NCBI RefSeq assembly: GCF_001545075.1
Contig: NZ_FCOB02000019.1
Coordinates: 62,001-126,000 of the forward strand
Length of the DNA stretch: 64,000 nt
Origin: Caballeronia ptereochthonis
Lineage (GTDB): Bacteria > Pseudomonadota > Gammaproteobacteria > Burkholderiales > Burkholderiaceae
Direction: 5' to 3'
The notes under the pieces are model-generated. The model did no database searches, had not been told where the DNA came from, and saw nothing but the letters and a program-made list of their open reading frames with translations. Within the stretch, counting starts at the first letter, position 1, and each line of letters starts with the position of its first letter. A program made the translations under genes and the position numbers. Positions 25,469 to 34,467 of the stretch are shown piece after piece.

Positions 25469-25780
25469 GCATTTCTCTCCGGAAACAGACAGCGCGCCTT
25501 TGATGCCGACGCAAGTAGTACTCGAATAAGGACCGCATCTGCATTGCATGCGGCGCGTTTCTTACGAATTACTTTCGCAGAAAAAGTTCAGGCGCGTCCA
25601 GAGAAAAAAATCGGCTTGGCGAATATGCCTTTGCAGATGAGCCGATCACTCTATTTATTGCAATGCGTGCACGCGAATGATGCATGCGATCTTCCGGTTT
25701 GATTTCAGCCTGAACGTCGCGCTTACGGCGTCTGTTAATCTTTGCGCTCATCTTTCGCTCCATGTTCAGCCCCGAGAGCC
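25469..25780. other. Divergent intergenic region
   Basis: This 312-base stretch separates the leftward carbonic anhydrase gene from the rightward hydrolase gene and should hold both promoters. It is more AT-rich than its surroundings, especially 25590-25670. I see no gene, terminator or clear operator in it. Confidence 0.5.
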
Positions 25781-26608
25781 ATGAACGATCAAGCAGCAAG
25801 CATCGATATGACGCGTTTCGCCGAATTGAATTGCGGCGCCTATCCTGTGCGCATCGAATATCGATGGCTCAACCCCGAGCGGGTCGATGCGCCCATCGCC
25901 GTGTTCCTGCATGAAGGCCTCGGTTCGATCGCGCTATGGAAACGATGGCCGCAAACGCTGTGCGATCGCCTGAATTGCCGGGGGCTCGTATATTCGCGGC
26001 CGGGTTATGGACGCTCGACGCCACGTCAGGCGGGAGAGAAGTGGCCGGCGAGCTTTCTGCATCATCAGGCACAGGACGTTTTGCCCGCATTGCTCGATGC
26101 GCTCGGCATCGATGCGCGGGAACGCTCGCGCATGTGGCTCATCGGTCACAGCGATGGCGGCACGATCGCCCTGCTCTATGCGAGCGCGTTCCCCAACGCA
26201 TTGGCCGGTCTGGCGATCATGGCGCCGCACGTGTTCGTCGAAGCCATGACGGTGCAGGCCATCGCGGAGACGAGAACCACCTATGAAACCACTGCGCTAA
26301 GGGACAAGTTGCGGTCCTATCACGACGACGTGGATTCGGCTTTCTACGGATGGAACGACGCGTGGTTGAATCCCGAGTTCCTGCATTGGGACATCACGGG
26401 AGAGATTGCGCCGATCCGCCGTCCCTTGCTCGCCATTCAGGGACGCGACGACGAATATGCATCGATGCTTCAGATCGACAAGATCAAGGGGGCCGTCCCG
26501 CAGACGCAACTCGTCAAGCTGTCGCACTGCGGACATTCGCCGCATCGCGATGCGGCCGATGCAGTCAACAATGCGATTGCCGCATTCGTGGCGACGCATC
26601 GCGACTGA
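25781..26608 (+). CDS. Alpha/beta-fold hydrolase
   Basis: The 275-residue protein has the oxyanion segment FLHEGLGSIALWKRWP and the nucleophile S124 in GHSDGGTIAL. The acid Asp lies in IQGRDDEYA and the His in LSHCGHSPHRD, so the triad is complete. It resembles MhpC-like or lactonase-like soluble hydrolases. The ATG at 25781 starts the natural N-terminus. No partner gene is adjacent, so the substrate is unknown. Confidence 0.82.
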   Translation: MNDQAASIDMTRFAELNCGAYPVRIEYRWLNPERVDAPIAVFLHEGLGSIALWKRWPQTLCDRLNCRGLVYSRPGYGRSTPRQAGEKWPASFLHHQAQDVLPALLDALGIDARERSRMWLIGHSDGGTIALLYASAFPNALAGLAIMAPHVFVEAMTVQAIAETRTTYETTALRDKLRSYHDDVDSAFYGWNDAWLNPEFLHWDITGEIAPIRRPLLAIQGRDDEYASMLQIDKIKGAVPQTQLVKLSHCGHSPHRDAADAVNNAIAAFVATHRD

Positions 26609-26648
26609 TGCTCAGGCGTTTGTCAACGCTCTCGTGCGTTCGCTGACG

Positions 26649-27188
26649 CTAGAGCCGCCAAGCAGCCAATGCATCGAGCACGAAATCGGCGCGCGCGGCA
26701 ACGTCGGTCTTTGGAAGCATCGAGACGTCATAACCTAGCTTCCGATACGCGCTCACGAGGCGAACATATTCATCGTGCGCGCTTTGAAATTCGTGTCTGC
26801 GCTCGTCGTCCTGAACGAAGATTTCGGGCCACGGCGGCGTCATGAACACATGCCGGTGGTACGCATCCGCAAGACCGGGCGCGCTCAGGTAAGGCTTCCC
26901 GCTCAGATGTTCCAGACCTGAGGCGGCGTCGATCAGTCCGCGATCGAAAAATACCCATTTCCGCGCCTCGCTGAACGAGGCGCGATCGGCGTGGGCCATG
27001 TCGATCGCGCGATGCAGGAACGCGCTCATGTCGAGCCATGGCAACGCATTTCCGTCGTGCTGCATTTCGGCTTGCACGATGCGTCGTCCCGGCTCCTCCA
27101 CGGTTGCGAAACCGCGGCGGGAAAGCTCGGCCAGAAGCGTCGACTTGCCTGCGCCAGAACAGCCCGAAACCACTACGAACCTGTTCAT
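26649..27188 (-). CDS. AAA-family P-loop ATPase / nucleotide kinase-like protein
   Basis: The 179-residue protein begins with a Walker A motif GCSGAGKST at residues 9-17. VEEPGRRIVQAEM follows, then KWVFFDRGLIDAASGLEHL (Walker B-like) and FMTPPWPEIFVQDDERRHEF. This pattern fits the AAA_28 group of small predicted ATPases or kinases of unknown substrate. It is divergent from the small gene at 27280 and convergent with the hydrolase. Confidence 0.75.
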   Translation of the reverse strand: MNRFVVVSGCSGAGKSTLLAELSRRGFATVEEPGRRIVQAEMQHDGNALPWLDMSAFLHRAIDMAHADRASFSEARKWVFFDRGLIDAASGLEHLSGKPYLSAPGLADAYHRHVFMTPPWPEIFVQDDERRHEFQSAHDEYVRLVSAYRKLGYDVSMLPKTDVAARADFVLDALAAWRL

Positions 27189-27279
27189 CGTTCATTCCCG
27201 GCCAGGCCTGAGCGCCGGCTGGACCGGCAAGTGCTGCTGGAGCGTGATAGCGTAAATCGATATTTCAGGGAGAAAACGC

Positions 27280-27690
27280 ATGCTGCTCTCCGACGAAGAA
27301 CTGGCCCGCCTGCAATCCGTCGCGCCCTTTCTGCAAAGCGAAGCGCGCGCGGCGCTAGAGAACGAAGCGCAATATGAAGTGACGATGGAACTCGAAACGC
27401 ATCTGCAGCCGGGCCTGCGCATACGCGCGCCGGATTCGCCCGAAACGACCGCGGACCCCGATGCGCCGCCCTATGCGATCGATCTGTTCGTGGGCTTGCC
27501 GTTGAACGAGTTGCGCGCGCTGTCTCATGCCGACGACGCCACGCGCGAAGCCGCGTTAGCGCGCTTCGGCGCGCACTTTTCGCCACGCCTGTTGCGTGCG
27601 ATTGCGAAGAGGATGCCGCACGAGATCGACCTGAATGCCGGCGTGCAAAGCGAGGCGAGCACGCTGTCAGTCATGCTGGACGAAGATTAG
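27280..27690 (+). CDS. Hypothetical acidic protein
   Basis: I do not recognise this 136-residue protein. It is acidic and soluble with no membrane segment or signal peptide. It begins MLLSDEELARLQSVAPFL and has a central AIDLFVGLPLNELRALS. Codon use and third-position GC match neighbours, supporting a real gene. AGGGAG lies upstream of the ATG. It is flanked by a divergent AAA protein and a convergent GntR regulator. Confidence 0.6.
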   Translation: MLLSDEELARLQSVAPFLQSEARAALENEAQYEVTMELETHLQPGLRIRAPDSPETTADPDAPPYAIDLFVGLPLNELRALSHADDATREAALARFGAHFSPRLLRAIAKRMPHEIDLNAGVQSEASTLSVMLDED

Positions 27691-27709
27691 CCAGAAGGAT
27701 AGGCCTGGC

Positions 27710-28465
27710 TCAACTCGCGTCCGCGGTCTTCGGCGACCCTTCATGTGCGCGCCGCAACCGCTCGCGGCTGTTCGACAGATGCATGCGCATGGCGGCGCGC
27801 GCCGCTTCGGGGTCGCGTCGCTCGATTGCATCGTAGATATCCTCGTGTTCGCGATTCACGCGATCCAGATAGCTGCCCGGATCGTTGTGCGCGAGCGCGG
27901 CAGAGTTGACGCGCGTGCGCGGGATGATCGTATTGCCGAGCTGGCTGAGGATGCTATGGAAATAGCGGTTGCCCGTAGCCTTGGCGAGTTCGAGATGAAA
28001 CGCGACATCGGCGGCGACCGCGTTGCCTTCGCCGGCTTCGATCAGCCGCTCGAATTCGTCGAGCGCGCGACGCATCTGCGCGAGGTTTTCATCGGTGCGG
28101 CGCACGGCCGCGAGCCCGGCCGCTTCCGCTTCGAGACTGATGCGCAGTTCCAGGATCGCCATCACGTCGCGCACGGTGAGGTCGCCCGCGGCCTCGATCT
28201 GGAAACGATCCTGATCTGTCGCTTCCAGTACGAAGGTGCCGATGCCGTGACGCGTATGCACGAGGCGCGCCGCCTGCAGCCGCGAAATGGACTCGCGCAC
28301 GACCGTGCGGCTCACGCCGAGCTGCGCCATGATTTCCGATTCCGTCGGCAGCTTGTCGCCAGGCTGAAGCGCGCCGCTGCGAATCCGCTCCGACAACTCG
28401 GCGACGACTTCCTCGGTGAGATTGCGAGAGCGGCGCAGCGCGCCGGACGAGAGTGCTTGGGACAT
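27710..28465 (-). CDS. FadR/GntR-family regulator (FCD domain)
   Basis: The 251-residue protein has a GntR winged helix at about residues 14-80 (LPTESEIMAQLGVSRTVVRESISRLQAARLV). An FCD effector domain follows (about 97-225) with metal-binding-type residues in VAADVAFHLELAKATGN and VNREHEDIYDAIERRD. FCD members usually sense small organic acids. The ATG at 28463-28465 matches the family start; a longer frame upstream is rejected. No enzyme operon is adjacent, so its target is unclear; one of the sugar-acid loci is possible. Confidence 0.85.
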   Translation of the reverse strand: MSQALSSGALRRSRNLTEEVVAELSERIRSGALQPGDKLPTESEIMAQLGVSRTVVRESISRLQAARLVHTRHGIGTFVLEATDQDRFQIEAAGDLTVRDVMAILELRISLEAEAAGLAAVRRTDENLAQMRRALDEFERLIEAGEGNAVAADVAFHLELAKATGNRYFHSILSQLGNTIIPRTRVNSAALAHNDPGSYLDRVNREHEDIYDAIERRDPEAARAAMRMHLSNSRERLRRAHEGSPKTADAS

Positions 28466-29041
28466 TGAAAGGCCGATCGTGATTGTGCTCGATCGCCCAT
28501 TATAGGGCGGGGGACAGCTTGTACGATGACTATCGATGGTGCGGGCATTTTGAATGCATGGAACCGCGCGGTCGGCGGTGCGGGACTCCGCGAATCCATC
28601 GGATCCCGCGTCGTCCGCCCGGAAAAGACAAGGCGAAAAAACCTTCGACATCCTATGATTAGGGACACAACAAACCGTTGAAAAACCGTTTCTTGCGGCG
28701 TAAAGTTCAAGTATCGCATGAAGTGAATACTCGCCCGCCAGGCGGCATCGGTCCGTGCGCCGGCTGCGTCCGTTCGCGTGAATTTCGGGACGTTCGCTTC
28801 ATCGTCAGGCTCGCGAATCCTCGTCCGCATCCGTTGGATTCACCATCTTCTCGCGCGCTCGCGAGCCCGAGCAGCGGCACACCGGTTCGTCGCACCGTGC
28901 GTGGTTATGTGTCCTTCCGCGCACCTCTCGTGCATTTCACTCCTCTCGGGACGACAACCGGTGTACACCCGTCTTCACATTCGCGGCGTTCACGGCGATA
29001 CTGAAACGCGGCATCGAGGGTTGCAGGCAAGGAGACGAGCA
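28466..29041. other. Long divergent intergenic region
   Basis: About 575 bases separate the GntR gene from the small gene at 29042. The DNA just before the GntR gene holds CTTGTACGATGAC near 28518, loosely like a GntR half-site. No gene with family features or convincing start was found on either strand. Confidence 0.4.
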
Positions 29042-29464
29042 ATGATGCGTGAAGTAAGCGGAGCGTTTTTCAGCTCCCGTAAGCTGGATGAAGCACTCGA
29101 CGATTTACGCGCGGAGGGCATCACGGGTGATCGGGTCCGTGTGGCCAGCATGAGCGGTTTTGCCGATTTTCGTTCTTCGGAGATACAGAGCGCCAGCTTG
29201 CAGACACAGTGGATCGCGGCCGAATACGCCGGACACGGCGAGCATCTCGGCGTGGTCGATACTCACGAGTACCCGTTCGGTCTCGAAGTTTCCGGCGAAG
29301 ACATACTGCCCGCGTTCGGCGCCGACGGTGGCGATGCGGACGTCGTTTGCGGCATCACGCGCGTGATCGTCAGCATCCGCGACGAAGCCGAGATGCGCGC
29401 GGTATGCGACATCTTCTCCCGGCTCGGTACCGACGATATCGACGTGGAAGGCGCTTCAGCCTGA
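29042..29464 (+). CDS. Hypothetical protein, 140 residues
   Basis: I do not recognise this protein. It is acidic, lacks a signal peptide, and begins MMREVSGAFFSSRKLDEALDD, suggesting a ferredoxin-like alpha/beta fold. It has two related halves ending in similar beta-rich segments (ITRVIVSIRDEAEMRAVCDIF near the end). A clear AAGGAGACG lies just upstream of the two consecutive ATG codons. Codon use is typical of the region, so it is likely real. It stands alone between long intergenic stretches. Confidence 0.65.
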   Translation: MMREVSGAFFSSRKLDEALDDLRAEGITGDRVRVASMSGFADFRSSEIQSASLQTQWIAAEYAGHGEHLGVVDTHEYPFGLEVSGEDILPAFGADGGDADVVCGITRVIVSIRDEAEMRAVCDIFSRLGTDDIDVEGASA

Positions 29465-29767
29465 CCCTCACGGATGAAATGGGCGTGGGCGCCCTTGTGC
29501 GTCGCCGCGCGCGTCGCTTCTTCTTTTGCCTGAAGTAAAGCCCTGGCGCGTGCTGCCAGCCGTGGGCGCGTCGTCGCCTCCCGATTTCCCCATCGCCCCG
29601 CACGAAACATCTATCGTCACGCCTGCCATCAGCGCATGTAAAACCGGCGAGCGGCCTCGGTGTGCATTTTGCATTCAGGATGCGTAACGCAAAGTTCCAT
29701 CTGGAATATGGCATGCTGCATGCTCCTTTCGCACTTCTCCTGCGCTCGCCTCCGAGCCACCCTTCCC
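29465..29767. other. Intergenic region before the UvrA-like gene
   Basis: About 300 bases with no supported gene. The UvrA-like frame is open from 29660, but the residues before 29768 are not UvrA-like, so I treat that part as leader. No terminator or operator is evident. Confidence 0.4.
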
Positions 29768-32437
29768 ATGGATGTCCGCAAAGCCAGGTCCCAGGCAACC
29801 CCACATGACGGTGCTGCGAATGCATCGAGGGCAGGTTTCGTGCGCGTTCGGGGCGCGCGCGAGCATAATTTGAAAAACGTCGATGTCGATGTCCCGCGCG
29901 ATGCCCTCGTCGTTTTTACGGGCGTGTCAGGTTCCGGCAAATCGTCGCTTGCATTCGGCACGCTGTACGCCGAGGCGCAGCGCCGCTACTTCGAATCCGT
30001 CGCGCCTTACGCGCGCAGGCTCATCGAACAGGTCGGCGTGCCGCAAGTCGATTCGATCGAAGGCTTGCCGCCCGCGGTGGCGCTTCAGCAGCAGCGCGGC
30101 GCGCCCAACGCGCGTTCGTCGGTCGGCAGCGTCACGACGCTCTCGAGCCTCGTGCGCATGCTGTATTCGCGCACCGGCAGCTACCCGCCGAAGCAGCCGA
30201 TGCTTTACGCGGAGGATTTTTCGCCGAACACGGTTCAGGGCGCATGTCCCGTATGTCACGGGCTCGGCCGTGTCTACGAAGTCACGGAAAAGTCGATGGT
30301 GCCGGACGACTCGCTCACGATCCGCGAGCGCGCCGTCGCCGCCTGGCCGCCCGCGTGGCATGGGCAGAATCTGCGGGACATTCTGGTGACGCTCGGCTAT
30401 GACGTCGACAAGCCGTGGCGCGACCTGCCGAAGAAGGATCGCGACTGGATCCTCTTCACAGAGGAGCAGCCGACCGTGCCCGTCTACGCGGGCCTCACGC
30501 CCAAAGAAACGCAGGCGGCGCTGAAGCGCGGCGCGGAGCCGAGCTATCAGGGCACCTTCACCGGCGCGCGCCGCTACGTGCTCCACACCTTCGCGCACAC
30601 GCAAAGCGCGCTCATGAAAAAGCGCGTATCGCGCTTCATGATCGGCAGCGATTGTCCTGCCTGCCACGGCAAGCGGCTCAAGAAGGAGGCGCTGTCGGTG
30701 ACGTTCATGGGCCTCGACATCGCCGAGTTCGCGCGTCTTCCGCTGAACCGGCTCGCCGATCTGCTCGGGCCCATCGCGCGCGGCGAATGGCCCGCGCACG
30801 ACGATGCACCGACCGAGACGCTCACCAGGGAAGCCCGCCACGCCGCGACCGCACAGCGCGTCGCGGCCGGCGGCTCGGCGCACAAGGCCGCGCCCGACGT
30901 ACGCCGCACGCCGAATCTCTCCGACGAAAAGCGCGCCGCCGCCGAGCGCATCGCCGCCGAATTGCTCGACCGGCTCGGCACGCTGATCGACCTCGGCTTG
31001 GGCTATCTGTCGCTCGATCGCGCGACGCCCACGCTCTCGTCCGGCGAATTGCAGCGCCTGCGCCTCGCGACGCAACTGGCGTCGCAACTCTTCGGCGTCG
31101 TGTACGTCCTCGACGAACCTTCCGCGGGCCTGCATCCCGCCGACAACGAAGCGCTCTTCGCCGCCCTGCAACGCCTGAAGGCCGCGGGCAATTCGCTCTT
31201 CGTCATCGAGCACGATCTAAATACGATGCGCCGCGCAGACTGGCTCGTCGATGTCGGTCCGGCCGCGGGCGAAGGCGGCGGTCATGTGCTCTACAGCGGG
31301 CCGCCGGCGGGACTCGCTTCGATCGACGCATCGCAGACGCGCAAGCACCTGTTCGCGCCGAAGGAGACGATCGAGCGTACCGTCCGCAAGCCGCGCGGAT
31401 GGCTGCGGCTCGCGGGCATCACGCGCAACAACCTGCATGACATCGACGTTGCGTTTCCGCTCGGCGCTTTCACGACCGTCACCGGCATATCGGGCTCCGG
31501 CAAATCGAGTCTCGTGAGTCAGGCGCTGCCCGAGCTCGTCGCGGAGCACCTCGGACGCGCGCTGGACGACACGGAGGAAGACGAGCAAGACCCGCTCTTC
31601 TCGGCAGCCGATGCGCCCGCGGCCGGCCGCATCGTCGACGGCATGGAGACGATCCGGCGTCTCGTGCGAGTCGATCAGAAGCCGATTGGCCGCACGCCGC
31701 GTTCGAACCTCGCGACCTACACCGGTCTCTTCAATCATGTCCGAAAGCTCTTCGCGGACACGCCCGCCGCGCGCAAGCGTCGCTATGGCGCGGGACGTTT
31801 TTCATTCAACGTCGCGCAAGGACGCTGCCCGACATGCGAGGGCGAAGGCTTCGTGAGCGTCGAATTGCTGTTCCTGTCGAGCGTCTACACGTCTTGCGCG
31901 ACGTGTCACGGCTCACGCTACAACCCGCAGACGCTGGAAATCGAGTGGCGAGGAAAGAACATCGCGCAAGTGCTCGACATGAGCGTCGATGCCGCATGCG
32001 ATTTCTTCGCCGATGAGCCGAACGTGATGCGCGCGCTCGCGGTGCTGCGCGACATCGGTCTCGGCTATCTGCGACTCGGTCAGCCCGCCACCGAGCTCTC
32101 GGGCGGCGAGGCCCAACGCATCAAGCTGGCGACGGAACTGCAACGCGCACATCGCGGCGACACGCTCTATGTCCTCGACGAGCCGACGACGGGACTTCAT
32201 CCCGCCGACGTGGACCGCCTGATGGCGCAATTGCAGGGACTGGTCGACGCGCGCAATACGGTGGTCGTCGTCGAGCACGACATGCGCGTAGCGGCGCTTT
32301 CCGATTGGGTCATCGACATCGGTCCCGGCGCGGGCGAGGACGGTGGCAGGATCGTCGCGGCGAACACGCCCGGCAGGGTCGCGAAACATGTCACGAGCCG
32401 CACCGCCCGTTATCTGAAGGAAGCGCTGGGAGGTTGA
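29768..32437 (+). CDS. UvrA2-like excinuclease ATPase paralogue
   Basis: The 889-residue protein has two ABC ATPase halves. The first has FTGVSGSGKSSLAFGTLYAEAQRRYFES and LSSGELQRLRLA with VLDEPSAGLHPAD. The second has VTGISGSGKSSLV and ELSGGEAQRIKLATEL with VLDEPTTGLHPAD. Zinc-binding CxxC pairs are present (CPVCHG, CPACHG, CPTCEG, CATCHG). The segment between the first signature and the first zinc module is short, so the UvrB-binding domain of canonical UvrA seems to be missing. That is the hallmark of UvrA2-type paralogues, linked to DNA-damage or drug tolerance. Probably not the housekeeping uvrA. Confidence 0.82.
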   Translation: MDVRKARSQATPHDGAANASRAGFVRVRGAREHNLKNVDVDVPRDALVVFTGVSGSGKSSLAFGTLYAEAQRRYFESVAPYARRLIEQVGVPQVDSIEGLPPAVALQQQRGAPNARSSVGSVTTLSSLVRMLYSRTGSYPPKQPMLYAEDFSPNTVQGACPVCHGLGRVYEVTEKSMVPDDSLTIRERAVAAWPPAWHGQNLRDILVTLGYDVDKPWRDLPKKDRDWILFTEEQPTVPVYAGLTPKETQAALKRGAEPSYQGTFTGARRYVLHTFAHTQSALMKKRVSRFMIGSDCPACHGKRLKKEALSVTFMGLDIAEFARLPLNRLADLLGPIARGEWPAHDDAPTETLTREARHAATAQRVAAGGSAHKAAPDVRRTPNLSDEKRAAAERIAAELLDRLGTLIDLGLGYLSLDRATPTLSSGELQRLRLATQLASQLFGVVYVLDEPSAGLHPADNEALFAALQRLKAAGNSLFVIEHDLNTMRRADWLVDVGPAAGEGGGHVLYSGPPAGLASIDASQTRKHLFAPKETIERTVRKPRGWLRLAGITRNNLHDIDVAFPLGAFTTVTGISGSGKSSLVSQALPELVAEHLGRALDDTEEDEQDPLFSAADAPAAGRIVDGMETIRRLVRVDQKPIGRTPRSNLATYTGLFNHVRKLFADTPAARKRRYGAGRFSFNVAQGRCPTCEGEGFVSVELLFLSSVYTSCATCHGSRYNPQTLEIEWRGKNIAQVLDMSVDAACDFFADEPNVMRALAVLRDIGLGYLRLGQPATELSGGEAQRIKLATELQRAHRGDTLYVLDEPTTGLHPADVDRLMAQLQGLVDARNTVVVVEHDMRVAALSDWVIDIGPGAGEDGGRIVAANTPGRVAKHVTSRTARYLKEALGG

Positions 32438-32479
32438 ACGAGAGAGAAGCGCGCGGCAAACATTACTTCGCGCGCAGCG

Positions 32480-33016
32480 TCAGGCAGCGCGGCGTGGCGG
32501 CATTCCTTGCCGATATGCTTCATCGAATAGCGCTTCGAGACCCGCATGCGCGCCGCGCAATGCATCGACCACGCGCTTCGCCCACTCGAAATACTCGCGC
32601 TTTCTTTCGTCGCTCCAGTCCGCGGGCGGCATCGTCGCGATGTCACGCAGATTGCAGATCTTGTCCGCAAGCTTGACGAGCTTCGCGCGATGACCGACAT
32701 GCGCCGCATGCTCGATCTGCAGCCGCTTGCGCTCGGCCTTCGGCAAGGACTTGTCGTCGGTGACTTCCGCGACGATATGCGCAACCTCCTCACCGAACCA
32801 TCGCACGAGTTCATCGTGTGACGTATCGGTGTCTTCGATCGTATCGTGCAGCACGGCCGCGAGCAGCACGCGCTCGTCGTCGATGCCGGCTTCGTTGGCG
32901 AGCACATCGGCGAGTGCGATCGGATGATTGATGTACGGCGATGCCTCCGCGTCCTTGCGGCGCTGATTGCGATGTTTGTCCGCGGCAAACGCGAAGGCGC
33001 GAATCAGTTGATTCAT
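32480..33016 (-). CDS. MESH1-like HD-domain hydrolase (small alarmone hydrolase family)
   Basis: The 178-residue protein is a lone HD domain of the RelA/SpoT hydrolase type. It has SPYINHPIALADVL, VLLAAVLHDTIEDTDTSHDELVRWFG and KLVKLADKICNLRDI, giving the His, His-Asp and Asp metal ligands. MESH1/small alarmone hydrolases remove pyrophosphate from (p)ppGpp; some members act on other nucleotides such as NADPH. No synthetase or TGS/ACT domain is present. It is convergent with the UvrA2-like gene. Confidence 0.8.
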   Translation of the reverse strand: MNQLIRAFAFAADKHRNQRRKDAEASPYINHPIALADVLANEAGIDDERVLLAAVLHDTIEDTDTSHDELVRWFGEEVAHIVAEVTDDKSLPKAERKRLQIEHAAHVGHRAKLVKLADKICNLRDIATMPPADWSDERKREYFEWAKRVVDALRGAHAGLEALFDEAYRQGMPPRRAA

Positions 33017-33088
33017 CGGATGGTCTCCAGCTCGATGCGCCGAACGACGCTCATCGATATTGTAGGCGACGGCTGCAACGCTCCGCGT

Positions 33089-33805
33089 TCACCACCAGCC
33101 GATCCATCGCAACAGATGAAAGCGCACGATCCCGAGCAGCTCGCGCAGCGCGCTGTTCGAATCGATCCATCCTTCGGGATGCGGCACCCACCATGACTTT
33201 GGATTACGTATGAATGCAACTACGGGCTGTGGATGCAGGTCGAACGCCTCGAAGGCCAGCAACGCACGTCGCATGTGCAACGATGAAGTAATCAGCACGG
33301 AAGTGTCGTATTGGCGCGACCGTAGGATCTTCTCCGTATTGCGCGCGTTCTCGTATGTGTCGAGACTTTTGTCTTCGAGGATCAGATCCGAACGCTTCAC
33401 TCCCCTGTCGACGAGCAAAGCTCCATACAAATCCGCCTCGCTCTGCTCGTGATGTTGAGGGTTTCCGCCGCTCACGACGACGAGACATTCCTTCTCCATC
33501 TCGATGCAGCGCTTATAGAGCGAAGCGCCGAGATCGACACGGGTCATCGAATCGCCCATCGGAACCAAATGCCGATGACGATCGTATTGGGTCCCCCCGC
33601 CGAGCACGATGATCACCATGCGCGCGCCGAAGCGGGGATCGTTCATGGTGTCGTGGCCGAGGTTCGCGAGCCGCACGAGCGGCCCCGCGATCCAGCTTCC
33701 GAGCAGCCAGAACACGGCGCCGGCCACGAGGAAGATCGCGACACGCCGCTTCTTCCACACGATGAACAACGCGATGAACATGAGCAGCAGGCAGATCAGT
33801 ACCAA
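33089..33805 (-). CDS. YdcF-family (DUF218) membrane protein
   Basis: This 238-residue protein has two N-terminal membrane helices (about residues 2-16 and 22-42). A DUF218 domain follows with VIIVLGGGTQYD, LVVVSGGNPQHHEQSEADLYGALLVDRGV, EDKSLDTYENARNTEKIL and VLITSSLHMRRALLAFEAF. YdcF/SanA relatives are linked to envelope permeability and vancomycin sensitivity, and YdcF binds SAM in vitro. It lies 72 bases upstream of the HD hydrolase on the same strand and diverges from the carrier-protein operon. Confidence 0.82.
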   Translation of the reverse strand: MVLICLLLMFIALFIVWKKRRVAIFLVAGAVFWLLGSWIAGPLVRLANLGHDTMNDPRFGARMVIIVLGGGTQYDRHRHLVPMGDSMTRVDLGASLYKRCIEMEKECLVVVSGGNPQHHEQSEADLYGALLVDRGVKRSDLILEDKSLDTYENARNTEKILRSRQYDTSVLITSSLHMRRALLAFEAFDLHPQPVVAFIRNPKSWWVPHPEGWIDSNSALRELLGIVRFHLLRWIGWW

Positions 33806-34215
33806 TTACCTCACCTGAAACGATAAGTTTTCAAACACCTTGCAGCCTCGCATATTTCTTGCAAGGTACGGCGCGTGCTACACGCAGGAGTTACTGCATG
33901 ACGGGTTTGCCACGGCAGGGGCCAGTCTGCAGGAATTGCACAGATGGAAGCGTGCCTGATGTCGCACAAAGAGCCTCTTCGTTCATCGAAGCTCACCGTG
34001 CGCCATCGCACGGACGCGTGGGCCTCGTAATTCGTTAAATACGATCAAACAACAACGACGACGGTGCGTGCGAGGGCTCTCGTGAAATCGTCTTCACGAG
34101 AAGTGAACAACACCACCGCCATTTCGCCCCGGACCGAAGCGACATTCGATAAGAACTCATCGTCGCCCTCCGGATTCACTGCACCGCTGGCCGGGTACAA
34201 AGGAATACACAGACA
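33806..34215. other. Divergent promoter region before the aminoacyl-carrier operon
   Basis: A 410-base region between the YdcF gene and the carrier-protein gene. It contains a perfect 9-bp inverted repeat (34078-34101) and ends with AAAGGA ahead of the ACP ATG. No gene is seen. Confidence 0.5.
34078..34101. promoter_or_regulatory. Perfect 9-bp inverted repeat upstream of the ACP operon
   Basis: Arms TCTCGTGAA (34078-34086) and TTCACGAGA (34093-34101) are separated by six bases. No T-run follows, so it is more likely an operator dyad than a terminator. It lies about 115 bases before the ACP start codon. Confidence 0.5.
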
Positions 34216-34467
34216 ATGAAAACTGAATTGCGCCGCATCCTCGCTGAGTCCGCTCGACTCGACATGCCCATCGACACGCTCTCCGACAGCGCCGATCTCT
34301 ACGCCGCAGGTCTTTCCTCGCTCGCCACGGTTCATGTGATGCTCGCGATCGAGGACGAATTCGGCATCGAGATCCCCGATCACATGCTCACGCGCCGGCT
34401 CTTTTCGAGCGTCGATTCGCTCGCCGCCGCCGTCGACGAACTGCGTCGTTCGCAGGCGGCAGCATGA
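34216..34467 (+). CDS. Acyl carrier protein (aminoacyl carrier)
   Basis: The 83-residue protein has the ACP four-helix pattern. The phosphopantetheine attachment serine is S35 in LYAAGLSSLATVHVM, followed by IEDEFGIEIPDHMLTRRLFSSVDSLAAAV. It would be charged with an amino acid by the ligase encoded two genes downstream, as known for the tRNA-synthetase-like amino acid:[carrier protein] ligases of Bradyrhizobium. Its stop overlaps the next start (ATGA). It is the first gene of the operon and has a good AAAGGA ribosome site. Confidence 0.88.
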   Translation: MKTELRRILAESARLDMPIDTLSDSADLYAAGLSSLATVHVMLAIEDEFGIEIPDHMLTRRLFSSVDSLAAAVDELRRSQAAA

